From Vibrio chagasii (lineage in GTDB: Bacteria > Pseudomonadota > Gammaproteobacteria > Enterobacterales > Vibrionaceae), in the NCBI RefSeq assembly GCF_002954585.1, contig NZ_MSCI01000001.1:620001-684000 (forward strand): a stretch of 64,000 bases of DNA, given 5' to 3'. Positions 1-9,226 of the stretch are shown here, one piece after another. Positions within the stretch are counted from its first letter, which is position 1; each line of letters opens with the position of its first letter. Below the pieces are notes generated by a model. That model searched no databases. It worked only from the letters and a program-made list of their open reading frames with translations, and had not been told where the DNA came from. Made by a program: the position numbers and the translations under genes.

Positions 1-388
1 GATAACGTGGATCAACTCGATACAGTGGCATTGCCTGTTGGTTTGATCCAAAATCAGAGAATGTCGGTGCGTTAATCGCTAAGCCATCAATAGATGTATT
101 CAAATCCAATGAAGGCAAAGAAGACATAGAGTTCAGAGGCGTTACTTCAGCTTGTGACTGAGACGTTTGTGCTTCCGGTGGCGGCTCTGGCATTTCTGGT
201 TTTTCAGGGACGGCACGTTGTCTTCTTTGAACTTCTTGTTCCTGTTCCACCATCACCATGTTGAAACTTAACGTCTCACTCTCATCTGGTGAACGTTGGT
301 GACCATTGTCGACCATCCAAGCCATGAAAGAAAACAGTGCTAAGCCCAATGCACCCGCTAGCGGTAAAGCAAGAAATAGGCGAATCAT
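1..388 (-). CDS. tonB2: TonB2 energy transducer, N-terminal part (cut by window edge)
   Basis: TonB couples the inner-membrane proton gradient, through ExbB/ExbD, to outer-membrane receptors such as the siderophore receptor at 3691-5808. About 129 residues are visible. They show a single N-terminal membrane segment (MIRLFLALPLAGALGLALF), then a short proline/glutamate-rich stretch around EKPEMPEPPPE that would span the periplasm. The C-terminal receptor-binding domain lies beyond position 1. The ATG at 388 has a GGAGG ribosome site about 10 bases upstream and follows the exbD2 stop by 19 bases, so it is the last visible gene of the operon. The family call rests on the signal anchor, the Pro-rich segment and the exbBD context; the number 2 rests on the ttpC linkage. 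Confidence 0.85.
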   Translation of the reverse strand, partial: MIRLFLALPLAGALGLALFSFMAWMVDNGHQRSPDESETLSFNMVMVEQEQEVQRRQRAVPEKPEMPEPPPEAQTSQSQAEVTPLNSMSSLPSLDLNTSIDGLAINAPTFSDFGSNQQAMPLYRVDPRY

Positions 389-407
389 TTATAAAGAACC
401 TCCAAGA

Positions 408-812
408 TCATCGCTTATCAGCAGCAAGCGCTATGTTTTTAACACCCGCTCCTTTAGCAGCATCCATCACTTTAACAACGGTACCGTTGTATGCGTGCTC
501 GTCAGCTTGAATAACCAAAGAAGCATCCGGTTGTTCTAACAATAAATGCTCCAGCGTCGCTTGAACGCGTTCAACATCAACGACACGTTTATCAATAAAG
601 ATGTCGTTAGCAGAAGTAATCGCCACAAAGATGCCGGCATCCTTTTGGCTGACTACGTTAGAAGCTTGTGGGCGGTTAACTTCAACCCCTGATTCACGAA
701 CAAATGAACTGGTCACAATAAAGAAAATAAGCATGATAAATACAATATCAAGCATCGAAGTTAGGTCTATTTGAGCCTCTTCGTTTTTAGAATGACGTCG
801 ACCGAGTCTCAT
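408..812 (-). CDS. exbD2: TonB2 complex subunit ExbD2
   Basis: This is an ExbD/TolR-family proton-channel subunit that works with ExbB and TonB in the inner membrane. It has 134 residues, normal for the family. It has a short cytoplasmic N-terminus, then one membrane helix that includes the conserved aspartate (DLTSMLDIVFIMLIFFIVTSS), then a periplasmic domain ending near GVKNIALAADKR. I chose the ATG at 812 (MRLGRRHSK), not the earlier one at 860, because a GGAGTC site precedes it and because it overlaps the exbB2 stop by four bases (ATGA), a sign of translational coupling. Confidence 0.93.
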   Translation of the reverse strand: MRLGRRHSKNEEAQIDLTSMLDIVFIMLIFFIVTSSFVRESGVEVNRPQASNVVSQKDAGIFVAITSANDIFIDKRVVDVERVQATLEHLLLEQPDASLVIQADEHAYNGTVVKVMDAAKGAGVKNIALAADKR

Positions 813-1369
813 CGTTGACTCCTTAAAGATTTTTCTAATTTCAATTCTAAGCGATTGCACACTTTGGCTAATCTAGCGTGTACAAACATACCCGCCAAGG
901 CGGCAACCATACCCGCCATGGTTGGCAATGTTGCCAACGAAATGCCTGAAGCCATCAATTTAGGGTCACTGCTGCCTTGTGTCGCCATGACATCAAAGAC
1001 AGAGATCATACCGGTTACGGTACCTAACAAGCCCAACATCGGGCAGATAGCCACTAACAGCTTAATAAAATTCAAGTTTTGGTTAAGCAAGATACTGGCC
1101 TGACCTAACCAACCTTCACGAATGGCCTTGGCATGCCAAGAAGAGTGTTCTTCTCTTTCATGCCACTTTGCTATCCAAGCTTGGCGTTGCTTAGGAAAGT
1201 AGAACGCGAGATATAACACACGCTCTACCACAAGCACCCAATACACTAGGACAACAGCCGCTAGCCACCACAAGACGAAACCGCCCTGCTCCATAAAGCT
1301 TGATAAAGACAGCAGCCAGTCACTCGTTAACCAACTCGCTGGTAATAGAGAACCCGACAAAATATCCAT
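809..1369 (-). CDS. exbB2: TonB2 complex subunit ExbB2
   Basis: This is a MotA/TolQ/ExbB-family channel protein of 186 residues that forms the proton-conducting complex with ExbD2. Three membrane segments are visible: one near residues 28-50 (GGFVLWWLAAVVLVYWVLVV), then the conserved pair in the second half around LLVAICPMLGLLGTVTGM and SLATLPTMAGMVAALAGMF. The GLLGTVTGM motif is the family signature. Its start overlaps the ttpC stop by one base (TAATG) and its stop overlaps the exbD2 start by four bases, so the operon is tightly coupled. Confidence 0.93.
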   Translation of the reverse strand: MDILSGSLLPASWLTSDWLLSLSSFMEQGGFVLWWLAAVVLVYWVLVVERVLYLAFYFPKQRQAWIAKWHEREEHSSWHAKAIREGWLGQASILLNQNLNFIKLLVAICPMLGLLGTVTGMISVFDVMATQGSSDPKLMASGISLATLPTMAGMVAALAGMFVHARLAKVCNRLELKLEKSLRSQR

Positions 1370-2745
1370 TACGCAGCAGTCCCAACTGGTGACACAACAG
1401 CGCTCGATTCAGTTGTCTTTTCAGCCTGCTCAGCAACAAGACCAATACCTTGCTTCTCAAGAATATTGCGAATGTTTTCTGATTGAGTGCTAAGAATGTT
1501 GTGTGCCAGTAGAAGAGGCATTGCAGCAACAAGACCAAGCACGGTTGTTACAAGCGCCATCGAAATACCGCCCGCCATTACTTTCGGATCGCCATTACCA
1601 AACTGTGTGATAACTTGGAACGTTTCGATCATACCCGTTACTGTACCAAGTAGACCTAACATTGGTGCTAGCGCTGCCAATAGCTTAAGCATTGATAGAC
1701 CTTTCTCTAGGTGAGCCTGCTCATCAACAACCGCTTCTAATAGACGTAGCTCTAAGGCTTCAACCGTTTGGTTTTGCTCTTTGTTGTACACGGCAAGAAC
1801 ACGACCTAGAGGGTTATCACCCGCTTGCTCTGGGTTCTTAAGCTGCGCACGAATTTTCTGACGAGCAATCGATAGAGACACTCCACGCACTAAGGCGATA
1901 ATTAAGCCAATAGCCAGTAGACCAAGAATCACTTTACCAACTACACCACCCGCTTGAAGGCGATCAGTTAGGCTAGGTGTTAGCGCCAACTGCTCCAACA
2001 TGAATCCACGTGAAGGATCGACAACAACATTTGCTACTTCACCATTTGCCAGTGAAGAAAGCGATGTTAGCGTTGGACCATTTTCTGGCTGTTTAAGGTA
2101 TGCGATTGCGTCTTCACGCTGAGTATTCCAGCTAACGTAACCTTGATCTGTCACTAGGCCAATCGAGCCTAAGCGATAAGCATCAACATTTTGTGTATTA
2201 CCTTCACCATTAATGAAAGCAATTTGAGATTTGCTAAGCTCAGAGCTCGCTTGAATCTGCTCTACCATACTCATCCACAAGCCAGAAAGCTGAGGCATTG
2301 ATGGTAATGATTTCGCATCGATAATTTGTTCAACGGTCGCTGTGTGCTCAGCGCGATCAACGCTGTTTACTGTTGAGTTAAGCTCTGCGCCCAGTTCTTT
2401 CGCGTTTTGACGAACCACACCAAACAGCTCACCAAGGCTACCTGTTTCTAAGCGCAGCTTCTCTTCTAAACGAGCCAGCTTATTTTCGTTATCGCTAAAC
2501 GTTTTAGTAAGAACGTCTGTTGCGTTTTGAACCGATGTACGTTTCGCTTCAAGTTGTGCTTTGATTGCTTTCAGTTCTTGTTCTGTCTTTTTAAAGCCAG
2601 CTTCACGAACTACATTGTGAGAAGCTTGAGTGCGATTTTCTGACTTCGCTTTGTTCACTAACTGAGCCGTTGAATCAGAAGCAGAGAAAGCAGAAAAGGA
2701 AATAGACGTGATGCAAAGCAATGCTGCTAATGGCTTTAAGTTCAT
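1369..2745 (-). CDS. ttpC: TtpC, TonB2-system ExbB-like protein with long periplasmic region
   Basis: This 458-residue protein has a signal peptide (about residues 1-21), a long predicted periplasmic coiled-coil region rich in Glu, Lys and Gln (about 30-260) and a C-terminal MotA/TolQ/ExbB domain with three membrane helices that carries a second GLLGTVTGM motif. In Vibrio, TtpC is an essential extra subunit of the TonB2 system, absent from the TonB1 system (established family knowledge). It lies between a DUF3450 gene and exbB2 with one-base overlaps on both sides, the usual Vibrio TonB2 order. Its ExbB domain resembles that of the neighbouring ExbB2, which suggests an ancient duplication with an added periplasmic arm. 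Confidence 0.9.
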   Translation of the reverse strand: MNLKPLAALLCITSISFSAFSASDSTAQLVNKAKSENRTQASHNVVREAGFKKTEQELKAIKAQLEAKRTSVQNATDVLTKTFSDNENKLARLEEKLRLETGSLGELFGVVRQNAKELGAELNSTVNSVDRAEHTATVEQIIDAKSLPSMPQLSGLWMSMVEQIQASSELSKSQIAFINGEGNTQNVDAYRLGSIGLVTDQGYVSWNTQREDAIAYLKQPENGPTLTSLSSLANGEVANVVVDPSRGFMLEQLALTPSLTDRLQAGGVVGKVILGLLAIGLIIALVRGVSLSIARQKIRAQLKNPEQAGDNPLGRVLAVYNKEQNQTVEALELRLLEAVVDEQAHLEKGLSMLKLLAALAPMLGLLGTVTGMIETFQVITQFGNGDPKVMAGGISMALVTTVLGLVAAMPLLLAHNILSTQSENIRNILEKQGIGLVAEQAEKTTESSAVVSPVGTAA

Positions 2746-3524
2746 TACTTAACCTCCGCAACAGTTAAAGAAACAGGTAAAGTAATCAAGCTTGGAGCCG
2801 CTTGTTGGCTAGCAATATCGTACGCTTTATCGAGCTCAGACTTCATCGAAGAATCAACTTCTTGCCATTGAGCAGCTGTTTGATTCCAAGCCCAGTACTG
2901 GCTGCCATTTAAGTTACGAGCAACTAAAGAGATACGTCCTAAGTGAAGTACATCTGCTTCAATCGTTTTATCGCTCGCCAGTTCTACGCGACCTTGGTAT
3001 GAACCAAGCTTAATGCCGTAGTCCATCTCAATTTGGTACGCCTCTAGAATACGACGATATTTCTCAGCATCACTTACGTCTGCACGAGTCATCATTGCTT
3101 GAAGCTTTTCAACTCTCTCTAGACGCTGCTCTTTCTTAATCGGTACGTCTTTTTCTACCAGCTGTTGCAGGCCATCGATCATTTGATACATCAAAGGCAC
3201 CACACCTTGGCGCGTGTATTTAATTTCTTCGATCTGCCCTTCAATACTATCAGCTTCTTGATTTTGGCTTTCAACCAGAGCAGCTAGGTGATCATGATAG
3301 ATTTCTAGGTTTTTAACTTCTTCTTGAAGACGCTCAATTTCAGCTTGCAGCATTAGAGTTGCTTGGGAGCTTTTATCAATAACTTTTTGGCTTGAAGCCG
3401 ATGCGTTATTGGTCTTGTTTTGAATTGATTGAGCTTGATCCAAGCTATTGGCCATAGAAGACGTTGCTACCACACTGATGGCAAGCGCTAGGCTAGTTTT
3501 TAAAAGATTCATAATTGTAGTCAT
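2745..3524 (-). CDS. DUF3450 periplasmic coiled-coil protein, first gene of TonB2 operon
   Basis: This is a 259-residue exported protein with a signal peptide ending near SSMANS. A long coiled-coil region covers about residues 30-120 (LMLQAEIERLQEEVKNLEIY), followed by a smaller globular C-terminal part (SLVARNLNGSQYWAWNQT). DUF3450 proteins regularly head TonB2/TtpC operons in Vibrio and their exact role is unsettled; a scaffold for the periplasmic part of TtpC is a reasonable inference. ATG codons at 3524 and 3512 are both possible, and neither has a strong ribosome site. The gene is preceded by a Fur box, so the operon is likely induced by iron starvation. Confidence 0.85.
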   Translation of the reverse strand: MTTIMNLLKTSLALAISVVATSSMANSLDQAQSIQNKTNNASASSQKVIDKSSQATLMLQAEIERLQEEVKNLEIYHDHLAALVESQNQEADSIEGQIEEIKYTRQGVVPLMYQMIDGLQQLVEKDVPIKKEQRLERVEKLQAMMTRADVSDAEKYRRILEAYQIEMDYGIKLGSYQGRVELASDKTIEADVLHLGRISLVARNLNGSQYWAWNQTAAQWQEVDSSMKSELDKAYDIASQQAAPSLITLPVSLTVAEVK

Positions 3525-3556
3525 TTACTATAGAAGAAGTTCAAATGAATTTTATT

Positions 3557-3575
3557 GATAAGCAGTCTCATTATC
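3557..3575 (-). promoter_or_regulatory. Fur box of the TonB2 operon
   Basis: The 19-mer GATAAGCAGTCTCATTATC matches the GATAATGATAATCATTATC consensus at 14 of 19 positions by hand count, including both outer arms. It lies 33 bases upstream of the DUF3450-ttpC-exbB2-exbD2-tonB2 operon. Iron repression is expected for a TonB system. Confidence 0.75.
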
Positions 3576-3690
3576 ATTTAAAGTCACTCGCATTACTAGG
3601 GATATTTTTACTAAATAGCAGAATCACGAAAGGGGAAAGCCGAAACTTCCCCCTTCATATTTAGGCTACGAATAGTACCCTACTAAAAAA

Positions 3691-5808
3691 TTAGTATTTT
3701 ACCTGTAAAGTAGCCATGTAGTTACGACCTTCGCCCACAACTACACCGCTTGTGCTACCACCTTCAAGGTAATCTGTATCGAATAAGTTCTCTACATTGA
3801 AGCGAGCAACAAAATCTAAGTTCTCGTCATATTTGATAGTATGTGCAATGCCCATATCTACACGAGTATATGCGTCTTTCTTAAACGTGTTAGCGCTTTC
3901 TGTGTAACGCTCACCGACGTGGTATACACCTAGGTTTACGTCAGTACCGTTGTTAAATGCATAAGTAGACCAGATACTTGCAGTGAATTCTGGCACATCG
4001 GCAGGCGTCTTGCCTTCTCGCTCTGGATCGTTCTTATATTCTGCATCAAGGAACATAGTAGATGCGCTTAGAGACAACGCATTAGTTAGGTAGCCAGTTG
4101 CCGATAGTTCAACACCAGTATGAACCTGTTCTCCAACTTGAGAAGTACGTGTTTCTTTTCCGTTATTAGCGTTAGGATCTACGTCTTCTGTCACTTGAAT
4201 ATTTGATTGAGTGATTTGGAACACTGCACCAGAAATAAATAGACGCTCATCAAACAATTCCCACTTTGTACCAACTTCATACAAAGTACCTTTCTTAGCG
4301 TCTTGCGATTGACCAAAGTTCACATCGTCTTGGTCAGTAATTTCACCAACTGGTTCAAAGCTTTCTGAGTAAACTGCGTAAATTGAACCATTTGAAGCCG
4401 GAGAGTAAATTACACCAAACTTAGGAAGAATGTTGTTGTAGCTCTCTTCTTGATTAGAACTGCTCGTCGTTTTGTCGTATGCGAAACGAACACCACCAAG
4501 AACTTGCCACTGTTCGTTAAGTGTTACTAAGTCTTGAACATATAGACCGTAGTGTTGGCTTTCAGAGTGAGATACTTCATTGTCGTTCTTGTAGCTAACG
4601 TTAGAAGGCATATCAAAACCATTACCACATGCAGCTTCTGCTTCTGCTTCAGTTGCATTAACACAAGTGTAACCAGAGTCGTATAAACGCTCGTAATCGT
4701 AATGAAGGCCATTAACACCAACAAGTAGTCGGTGGTTTACACCTAGAGCATCGAAATCACCAGTAAAATCTACGTAAGCCGTGTCAAACGTCCACTCGTC
4801 GTGACGATCTGATACTTTGTAGCCGTAACCGCCGTTTTTATTGCTGTATACTGTATTGTTCGATTCAGTACGCTGACGCTCGTAGAACTGACGGCTAATA
4901 CCTGTTTTAACAGACCAAGTTTCGTTTAAGTTAGCAGTTACCGAAGCGCCGTAGTTAGCAACGTCGTTATCTGTTTGAGCGAAACGTTGATCATTAACCG
5001 TGTTAGGGTCGATAGCCTTGCCTGTAGAAGTGTCGATTTTAGAACCATTGTCTAAATCGCCCTCTTCGATTGTGCGGTCGTAATGAACTGACAACATGAT
5101 GTCTTCGTTAATATCGTAATCAACAAATAGACCACCAACAAAACGGTCGGTTTCTACATCTGTGCCATCAAAACGTGTGCGGTAAGAGTCTTGGTTTTCT
5201 TGTGAAACAATAAGACGAGCACGTAAAGTTTGGTCATCGTTTAGTGAACCACTTACATCAGCGGTAGTACGCGTGTAGCTATCAGAACCGATATCTTGGC
5301 TTACGTTTACTTGAGTCTCGTAAGTCGGCTTTTTAGAGACCATGTTTACTAAGCCACCAGGTGTCGATTCACCATAAAGTAGGCCAGCAGGTCCTTTCAA
5401 CACTTCTACACGCTCTAAAAGCTCGATAGGTTGACGGTAATGAGACCAATGTTGAACACCGTCACGCAGGTAGCTTGAACCACTATCTAGTTCGAAACCA
5501 CGTAGATTGAAACGTTCACGGTTTGTAGATTTTGAACCCGCGGAAATAGATGCATCGTTCTTTAGAACTTCACCAAGAGTTGATGCACGCTGTTCATCGA
5601 TAATTTGCTCATCGATTACTGAAACTTGTCCCGGAGTCTCTAATTGAGTCGCCTCCATGCGCATTGCTGTTGTATTCGTGTCGGCTTTGTAACCGTAGTC
5701 ACGACCTTCAACAACCATGTGCTCGTCTGTTTTTGCTGTTTCTGCCAATACTGCTGGTGAAGCTAATACTGCGCCGATCACTAAAGCCAATGGGCTCTTT
5801 GAAAACAT
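3691..5808 (-). CDS. TonB-dependent ferric-siderophore receptor
   Basis: This 705-residue outer-membrane receptor has a signal peptide (residues 1-22, cut after VLA). An N-terminal plug domain follows (VSVIDEQIIDEQ, LRGFELDSGSSYLRDG, VEVLKGPAGLLYGESTPGG), then a 22-strand-type barrel with repeated aromatic-rich strands. The plug pattern belongs to the siderophore-receptor branch that includes FhuE, FoxA and FpvA. The ligand cannot be told from sequence alone; a hydroxamate or mixed siderophore is a guess. The last residue is Tyr, whereas Phe or Trp is usual for barrels. The receptor stop is 166 bases upstream of the TonB2 operon start, and both units have Fur boxes, so the two probably work together. 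Confidence 0.9.
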   Translation of the reverse strand: MFSKSPLALVIGAVLASPAVLAETAKTDEHMVVEGRDYGYKADTNTTAMRMEATQLETPGQVSVIDEQIIDEQRASTLGEVLKNDASISAGSKSTNRERFNLRGFELDSGSSYLRDGVQHWSHYRQPIELLERVEVLKGPAGLLYGESTPGGLVNMVSKKPTYETQVNVSQDIGSDSYTRTTADVSGSLNDDQTLRARLIVSQENQDSYRTRFDGTDVETDRFVGGLFVDYDINEDIMLSVHYDRTIEEGDLDNGSKIDTSTGKAIDPNTVNDQRFAQTDNDVANYGASVTANLNETWSVKTGISRQFYERQRTESNNTVYSNKNGGYGYKVSDRHDEWTFDTAYVDFTGDFDALGVNHRLLVGVNGLHYDYERLYDSGYTCVNATEAEAEAACGNGFDMPSNVSYKNDNEVSHSESQHYGLYVQDLVTLNEQWQVLGGVRFAYDKTTSSSNQEESYNNILPKFGVIYSPASNGSIYAVYSESFEPVGEITDQDDVNFGQSQDAKKGTLYEVGTKWELFDERLFISGAVFQITQSNIQVTEDVDPNANNGKETRTSQVGEQVHTGVELSATGYLTNALSLSASTMFLDAEYKNDPEREGKTPADVPEFTASIWSTYAFNNGTDVNLGVYHVGERYTESANTFKKDAYTRVDMGIAHTIKYDENLDFVARFNVENLFDTDYLEGGSTSGVVVGEGRNYMATLQVKY

Positions 5809-5918
5809 GTCCTTTACTCCGCTTTTATTCTTTTTGTACGAGCACTATGGTTAGTTATTTAATGTGCTCTCAGAACCGTTACCGGTACCACTGAATCTTT
5901 TCGCGAGAGAATATAAGT

Positions 5919-5937
5919 GATAACTATTACCATTTGC
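5919..5937 (-). promoter_or_regulatory. Fur box of the siderophore receptor
   Basis: GATAACTATTACCATTTGC matches the 19-base Fur consensus at 13 of 19 positions by hand count and lies about 110 bases upstream of the receptor start. An iron-repressed promoter is expected for this gene class. Confidence 0.65.
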
Positions 5938-6244
5938 ATTGAATTTACATTCTTTGCATTCGTAAAGTTTTGTTAAGGTCTTGGTAAGCGTTATTCATTA
6001 GATGTAACAGAACCTGATTCAATACAGATACTTAGAAGTGTTTTTGTTCGGGTCCCCACCACCACCGTTAAAAATTTTGAAACAGCGTTATTTATTCACT
6101 CAATCTAACAATCAAAAAACGATAAATATTTTATCTTGTCTTATTTATTAGCTTTGATTTCGCGTTTTTATGTATAAAAGCCTCGATAAATGTTAATTAA
6201 TAGTGAATTATTTTGTTTAAATTTGTTTAAATTACACATTTATC

Positions 6245-6260
6245 AGTGATTTTGATCACA
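6245..6260 (+). promoter_or_regulatory. CRP-binding site upstream of the DAACS transporter
   Basis: AGTGATTTTGATCACA fits TGTGA-N6-TCACA with a single mismatch. It lies about 110 bases upstream of the transporter start, and a TATAAT hexamer follows at 6263-6268. The spacing to that hexamer is short for classical activation, so the real start may lie further downstream. The rest of 5938-6368 is AT-rich with no gene that I can see. Confidence 0.65.
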
Positions 6261-6368
6261 TCTATAATTCCAAACTCATTTTTTGTTTTTCGATTTGATT
6301 ATCCGACTGCTAATCTCCTGCTCACTTTGAAAAGGTATCAAAGTTATAAATAATAAGGAGTGTTCTAA

Positions 6369-7673
6369 ATGAATACCAAAAAACCTATATCTCTGACTGG
6401 CCGAGTAATTCTTGGTATGGTCGTAGGTATATTAACGGGATTTGCCATTCAATCCCTTTTTGCAGAAAGTGGATTTGTTAACAACTACATCGTTAACGGA
6501 CTCTTTGAAGTAGGCGGTCAAATTTTTGTCGCCAGTTTAAAAATGCTTGTTGTCCCTCTAGTCTTCGTGTCGCTAGTGTGTGGTACAAGTTCCCTTAAAG
6601 ACTTATCAACTCTCGGCCGTATGGGTGGCAAAACGCTTGCACTTTATATCGGTACTACAGCCGTTGCTATTACTCTAGCATTGACGATCGGTAACCTATT
6701 CCAACCTGGTGCTGGTGCGGATCTGACTGCTGCGAGCTCTTTTAAATCAGCGGATGCCCCCTCTTTGGGCCAAGTCATCATCAATATGTTCCCAACCAAC
6801 CCTATTCAGGCGATGGCTGAGGGCAAAACACTACAAGTGATCGTATTTGCTGTGCTATTCGGTATCGCAATTAGTGCTGCTGGTAAACCAGGCGAACGTA
6901 TTGCTGCTGTATTTGCAGACCTAAACGAAGTGATCATGAAGCTTGTTGCTCTGCTGATGAACCTTGCTCCTTTTGGCGTATTCTTCTTAATGGCAAGACT
7001 TTTCTCTGGTTTAGGTTTGGACGCAATTTGGAGCTTAGCAGAATACTTCCTTGTACTTGCAGGCACTCTCCTATTGCACGGTTTAGTGACTTACAGTGCA
7101 ATGCTTAAAGGGTTCACTGGCCTTAACCCTATTACGTTCCTGCGTAAGATGGAAGATGCGATCATGTTTGCGTTCTCAACAGCCTCTTCAAACGCAACGA
7201 TTCCTGTAACAATGGAAACCGCTAAGAACCGCATGGGTGTAGACAACAAAGTTGCTTCATTCACTGTTCCATTAGGTGCGACAGTGAACATGGACGGTAC
7301 TGCAATCATGCAAGGTGTTGCGACTGCGTTTATCGCACAAGCATACAACATCGACCTTACTATGGGCGATTACCTAATGGTTATCCTAACTGCGACTTTG
7401 GCTTCTGTAGGTACTGCAGGTGTCCCTGGTGTTGGTCTGGTTATGCTAGCGATGGTATTGAACCAAGTTGGCCTACCACTAGAAGGTATCGCTCTAATTA
7501 TGGGTGTTGACCGTCTTCTAGACATGATCCGTACCGCTGTAAACATCACGGGTGATAGTGCCGTATCTATCATCGTTGCCAAGTCTGAAGGCGCTCTTGA
7601 TGAGTCGCGCTTCAACAACCCTGCAGCAGGTGAGAAAGAAGAAGAAGTTAAGCTATCACACCAAGAAGCGTAA
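6369..7673 (+). CDS. Dicarboxylate/amino-acid:cation symporter (DAACS/SLC1 family)
   Basis: This 434-residue inner-membrane transporter brings dicarboxylates or acidic/neutral amino acids into the cell with Na+ or H+. It contains the serine-rich re-entrant loop (AFSTASSNATIPVTME, about residues 265-280) and the NMDGT motif followed by AIMQG that binds substrate and cation. It has eight or so hydrophobic helices and the usual family length. It is closer to the GltP/SstT type than to any one named protein, and I cannot name the substrate. The start is fixed by an AAGGAGTG site just upstream. It stands alone between a CRP site and a strong terminator, which suggests carbon-source control. Confidence 0.9.
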   Translation: MNTKKPISLTGRVILGMVVGILTGFAIQSLFAESGFVNNYIVNGLFEVGGQIFVASLKMLVVPLVFVSLVCGTSSLKDLSTLGRMGGKTLALYIGTTAVAITLALTIGNLFQPGAGADLTAASSFKSADAPSLGQVIINMFPTNPIQAMAEGKTLQVIVFAVLFGIAISAAGKPGERIAAVFADLNEVIMKLVALLMNLAPFGVFFLMARLFSGLGLDAIWSLAEYFLVLAGTLLLHGLVTYSAMLKGFTGLNPITFLRKMEDAIMFAFSTASSNATIPVTMETAKNRMGVDNKVASFTVPLGATVNMDGTAIMQGVATAFIAQAYNIDLTMGDYLMVILTATLASVGTAGVPGVGLVMLAMVLNQVGLPLEGIALIMGVDRLLDMIRTAVNITGDSAVSIIVAKSEGALDESRFNNPAAGEKEEEVKLSHQEA

Positions 7674-7733
7674 TCTAACAGCCCAGCTTCAAGCTAAAGT
7701 GCAAATAATGGCTAACGCTTTAGCTAGAAACAC

Positions 7734-7767
7734 AAAAAACGCCACAGTATTTGCTGTGGCGTTTTTT
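7734..7767 (+). terminator. Rho-independent terminator of the DAACS gene
   Basis: A 14-base-pair perfect stem with the core CGCCACAG and a six-base loop runs into a T6 tract. The stem is A/T-flanked on both sides, so it may also end transcription from the histidine kinase gene on the other strand. Confidence 0.9.
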
Positions 7768-7831
7768 ATGGGGTTTGGGTATCAACCATTAATATCAATA
7801 CTCCAGCCCTAATATAACCAGAACGGCAAGG

Positions 7832-9226
7832 TCAATTAACGGGCTCACAAATTGGGAACATTAGATTCACTCTGAGTCCCCCATTTTCTCTATTCTCCGC
7901 CGTAACATGACCATTCATAACAACCATTGCCTCTTTCACGATGGCAAGGCCCAGGCCGTAGCCACCAGACTGCTTGTCTCTAGCGGTTTCAATACGAGTA
8001 AACGGATCAAAGATACCTGCAATTTGGGTATCAGGAATTCCTTCTCCATCATCTTCTACAGAAATGACACTGTAACGCTGATCAACAGTCTTTTCATACG
8101 TCGTGACCGAAATATGTGCATGCTCACCCGCATACTTAATCGCATTACCAACCAAATTGCCTATGATTCTTAAAAGCAATCGTTCATCAATGTTCACCAT
8201 CGAGGTTGGAATATCTAAATCACCCACTAGCGTTTGATTGGGTTTTAAGTCATTTTGCATTTGCGCGATAAGCATCGAACAATATTGCTCAAGCTGCATC
8301 AAGCTGAGCTTAGAATCGTAGCGAGAGGTTTCTAAGCGACTAAACTCGAGGATTTCGCCCACTAGTTTGTTCATCTCTTCAGTTTCACTTTCCATACGAT
8401 CAAGCAGCCCAGTACTCTTCTCATCCACCTTATTACGTAACAGATGCAGAGCGAGGTTTTGCCTTGCTAACGGGGTTCTGAGCTCATGAGAGACATCTCG
8501 TATCAAGCGGCGTTGTTTTTCTGCCAAGGATTTAATCTCAAACGTCATATGGTCAAAATCTACAGCCAGTTCATTAAACTCTCGTGTGTTTGATTTTAAT
8601 TCAGATACGACTTGTATAGAGAAGTCACCCTGCGCCAAACGTCGACTCGCTTCTCTTAGACGATCCAAAGGTTGTTGTAGTCTTCTTGCCATGATTAAAG
8701 AGAACAAAGAAAGGATCATGAAAGCGATGAATACCTTCATCAATGACGAATACAAGCCAAACGAATTTGCGGGATGGAATCGGTGCGGTAATTGGATAAC
8801 TAAGCTATTACCGCTTTCTAGAGGTAGACCAAAAATTGGCCGATTAACAACGGCATCCAATTGATGATCTAACGTTCTCAAGAAACGTAACTTGAACTCA
8901 AAATGAGGGTGCATGTGCCGATGTGTCAGAGGATGATTATTTTTGTCTAAAACAAACAAATAGTACTGTTGAGCATTGGCCCAATCAGCCAGCTCATCCA
9001 TATCTCCATGTTCAATTAACACATCGGCTTGATAGGCGAGATCCAACATTTCTTGCTTAACAGAATCAGGCACCTTAAGTAGTGCCTTCATCAACGCCTT
9101 TTCGGCAACCGCTTGAAAAATAAAGATACTGACAAGGATGATCGTCAGATATGAGAAAAGTTGGAACGTTAATCCATCTTTACGTTTGGCAATAAAGTCG
9201 GGGCAACGTATTAGTTTGGCACTCAT
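7832..9226 (-). CDS. CpxA/RstB-like sensor histidine kinase
   Basis: This 464-residue membrane sensor kinase has membrane segment 1 at about residues 22-40 and a periplasmic sensor of about 120 residues that is histidine-rich near positions 98-108 (HPLTHRHMHPH). Membrane segment 2 is at about 163-180. HAMP, HisKA (RDVSHELRTPLAR, phospho-acceptor H247) and HATPase follow, with N-box (GNLVGNAIKYA), G1 (DDGEGIPD) and G2 (GGYGLGLAIVKEA). It phosphorylates the response regulator encoded just upstream; the two genes overlap by four bases (ATGA). The kinase core is CpxA-like but the sensor region is not one I recognise. The signal is unknown; the histidine cluster makes metal or pH sensing a fair guess. 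Confidence 0.9.
   Translation of the reverse strand: MSAKLIRCPDFIAKRKDGLTFQLFSYLTIILVSIFIFQAVAEKALMKALLKVPDSVKQEMLDLAYQADVLIEHGDMDELADWANAQQYYLFVLDKNNHPLTHRHMHPHFEFKLRFLRTLDHQLDAVVNRPIFGLPLESGNSLVIQLPHRFHPANSFGLYSSLMKVFIAFMILSLFSLIMARRLQQPLDRLREASRRLAQGDFSIQVVSELKSNTREFNELAVDFDHMTFEIKSLAEKQRRLIRDVSHELRTPLARQNLALHLLRNKVDEKSTGLLDRMESETEEMNKLVGEILEFSRLETSRYDSKLSLMQLEQYCSMLIAQMQNDLKPNQTLVGDLDIPTSMVNIDERLLLRIIGNLVGNAIKYAGEHAHISVTTYEKTVDQRYSVISVEDDGEGIPDTQIAGIFDPFTRIETARDKQSGGYGLGLAIVKEAMVVMNGHVTAENRENGGLRVNLMFPICEPVN

Noticed and set aside
3630..3655. Hairpin AAGGGGAA/TTCCCCCTT after the siderophore receptor
   Set aside because: The stem is imperfect and followed by only a few T residues; termination is uncertain.
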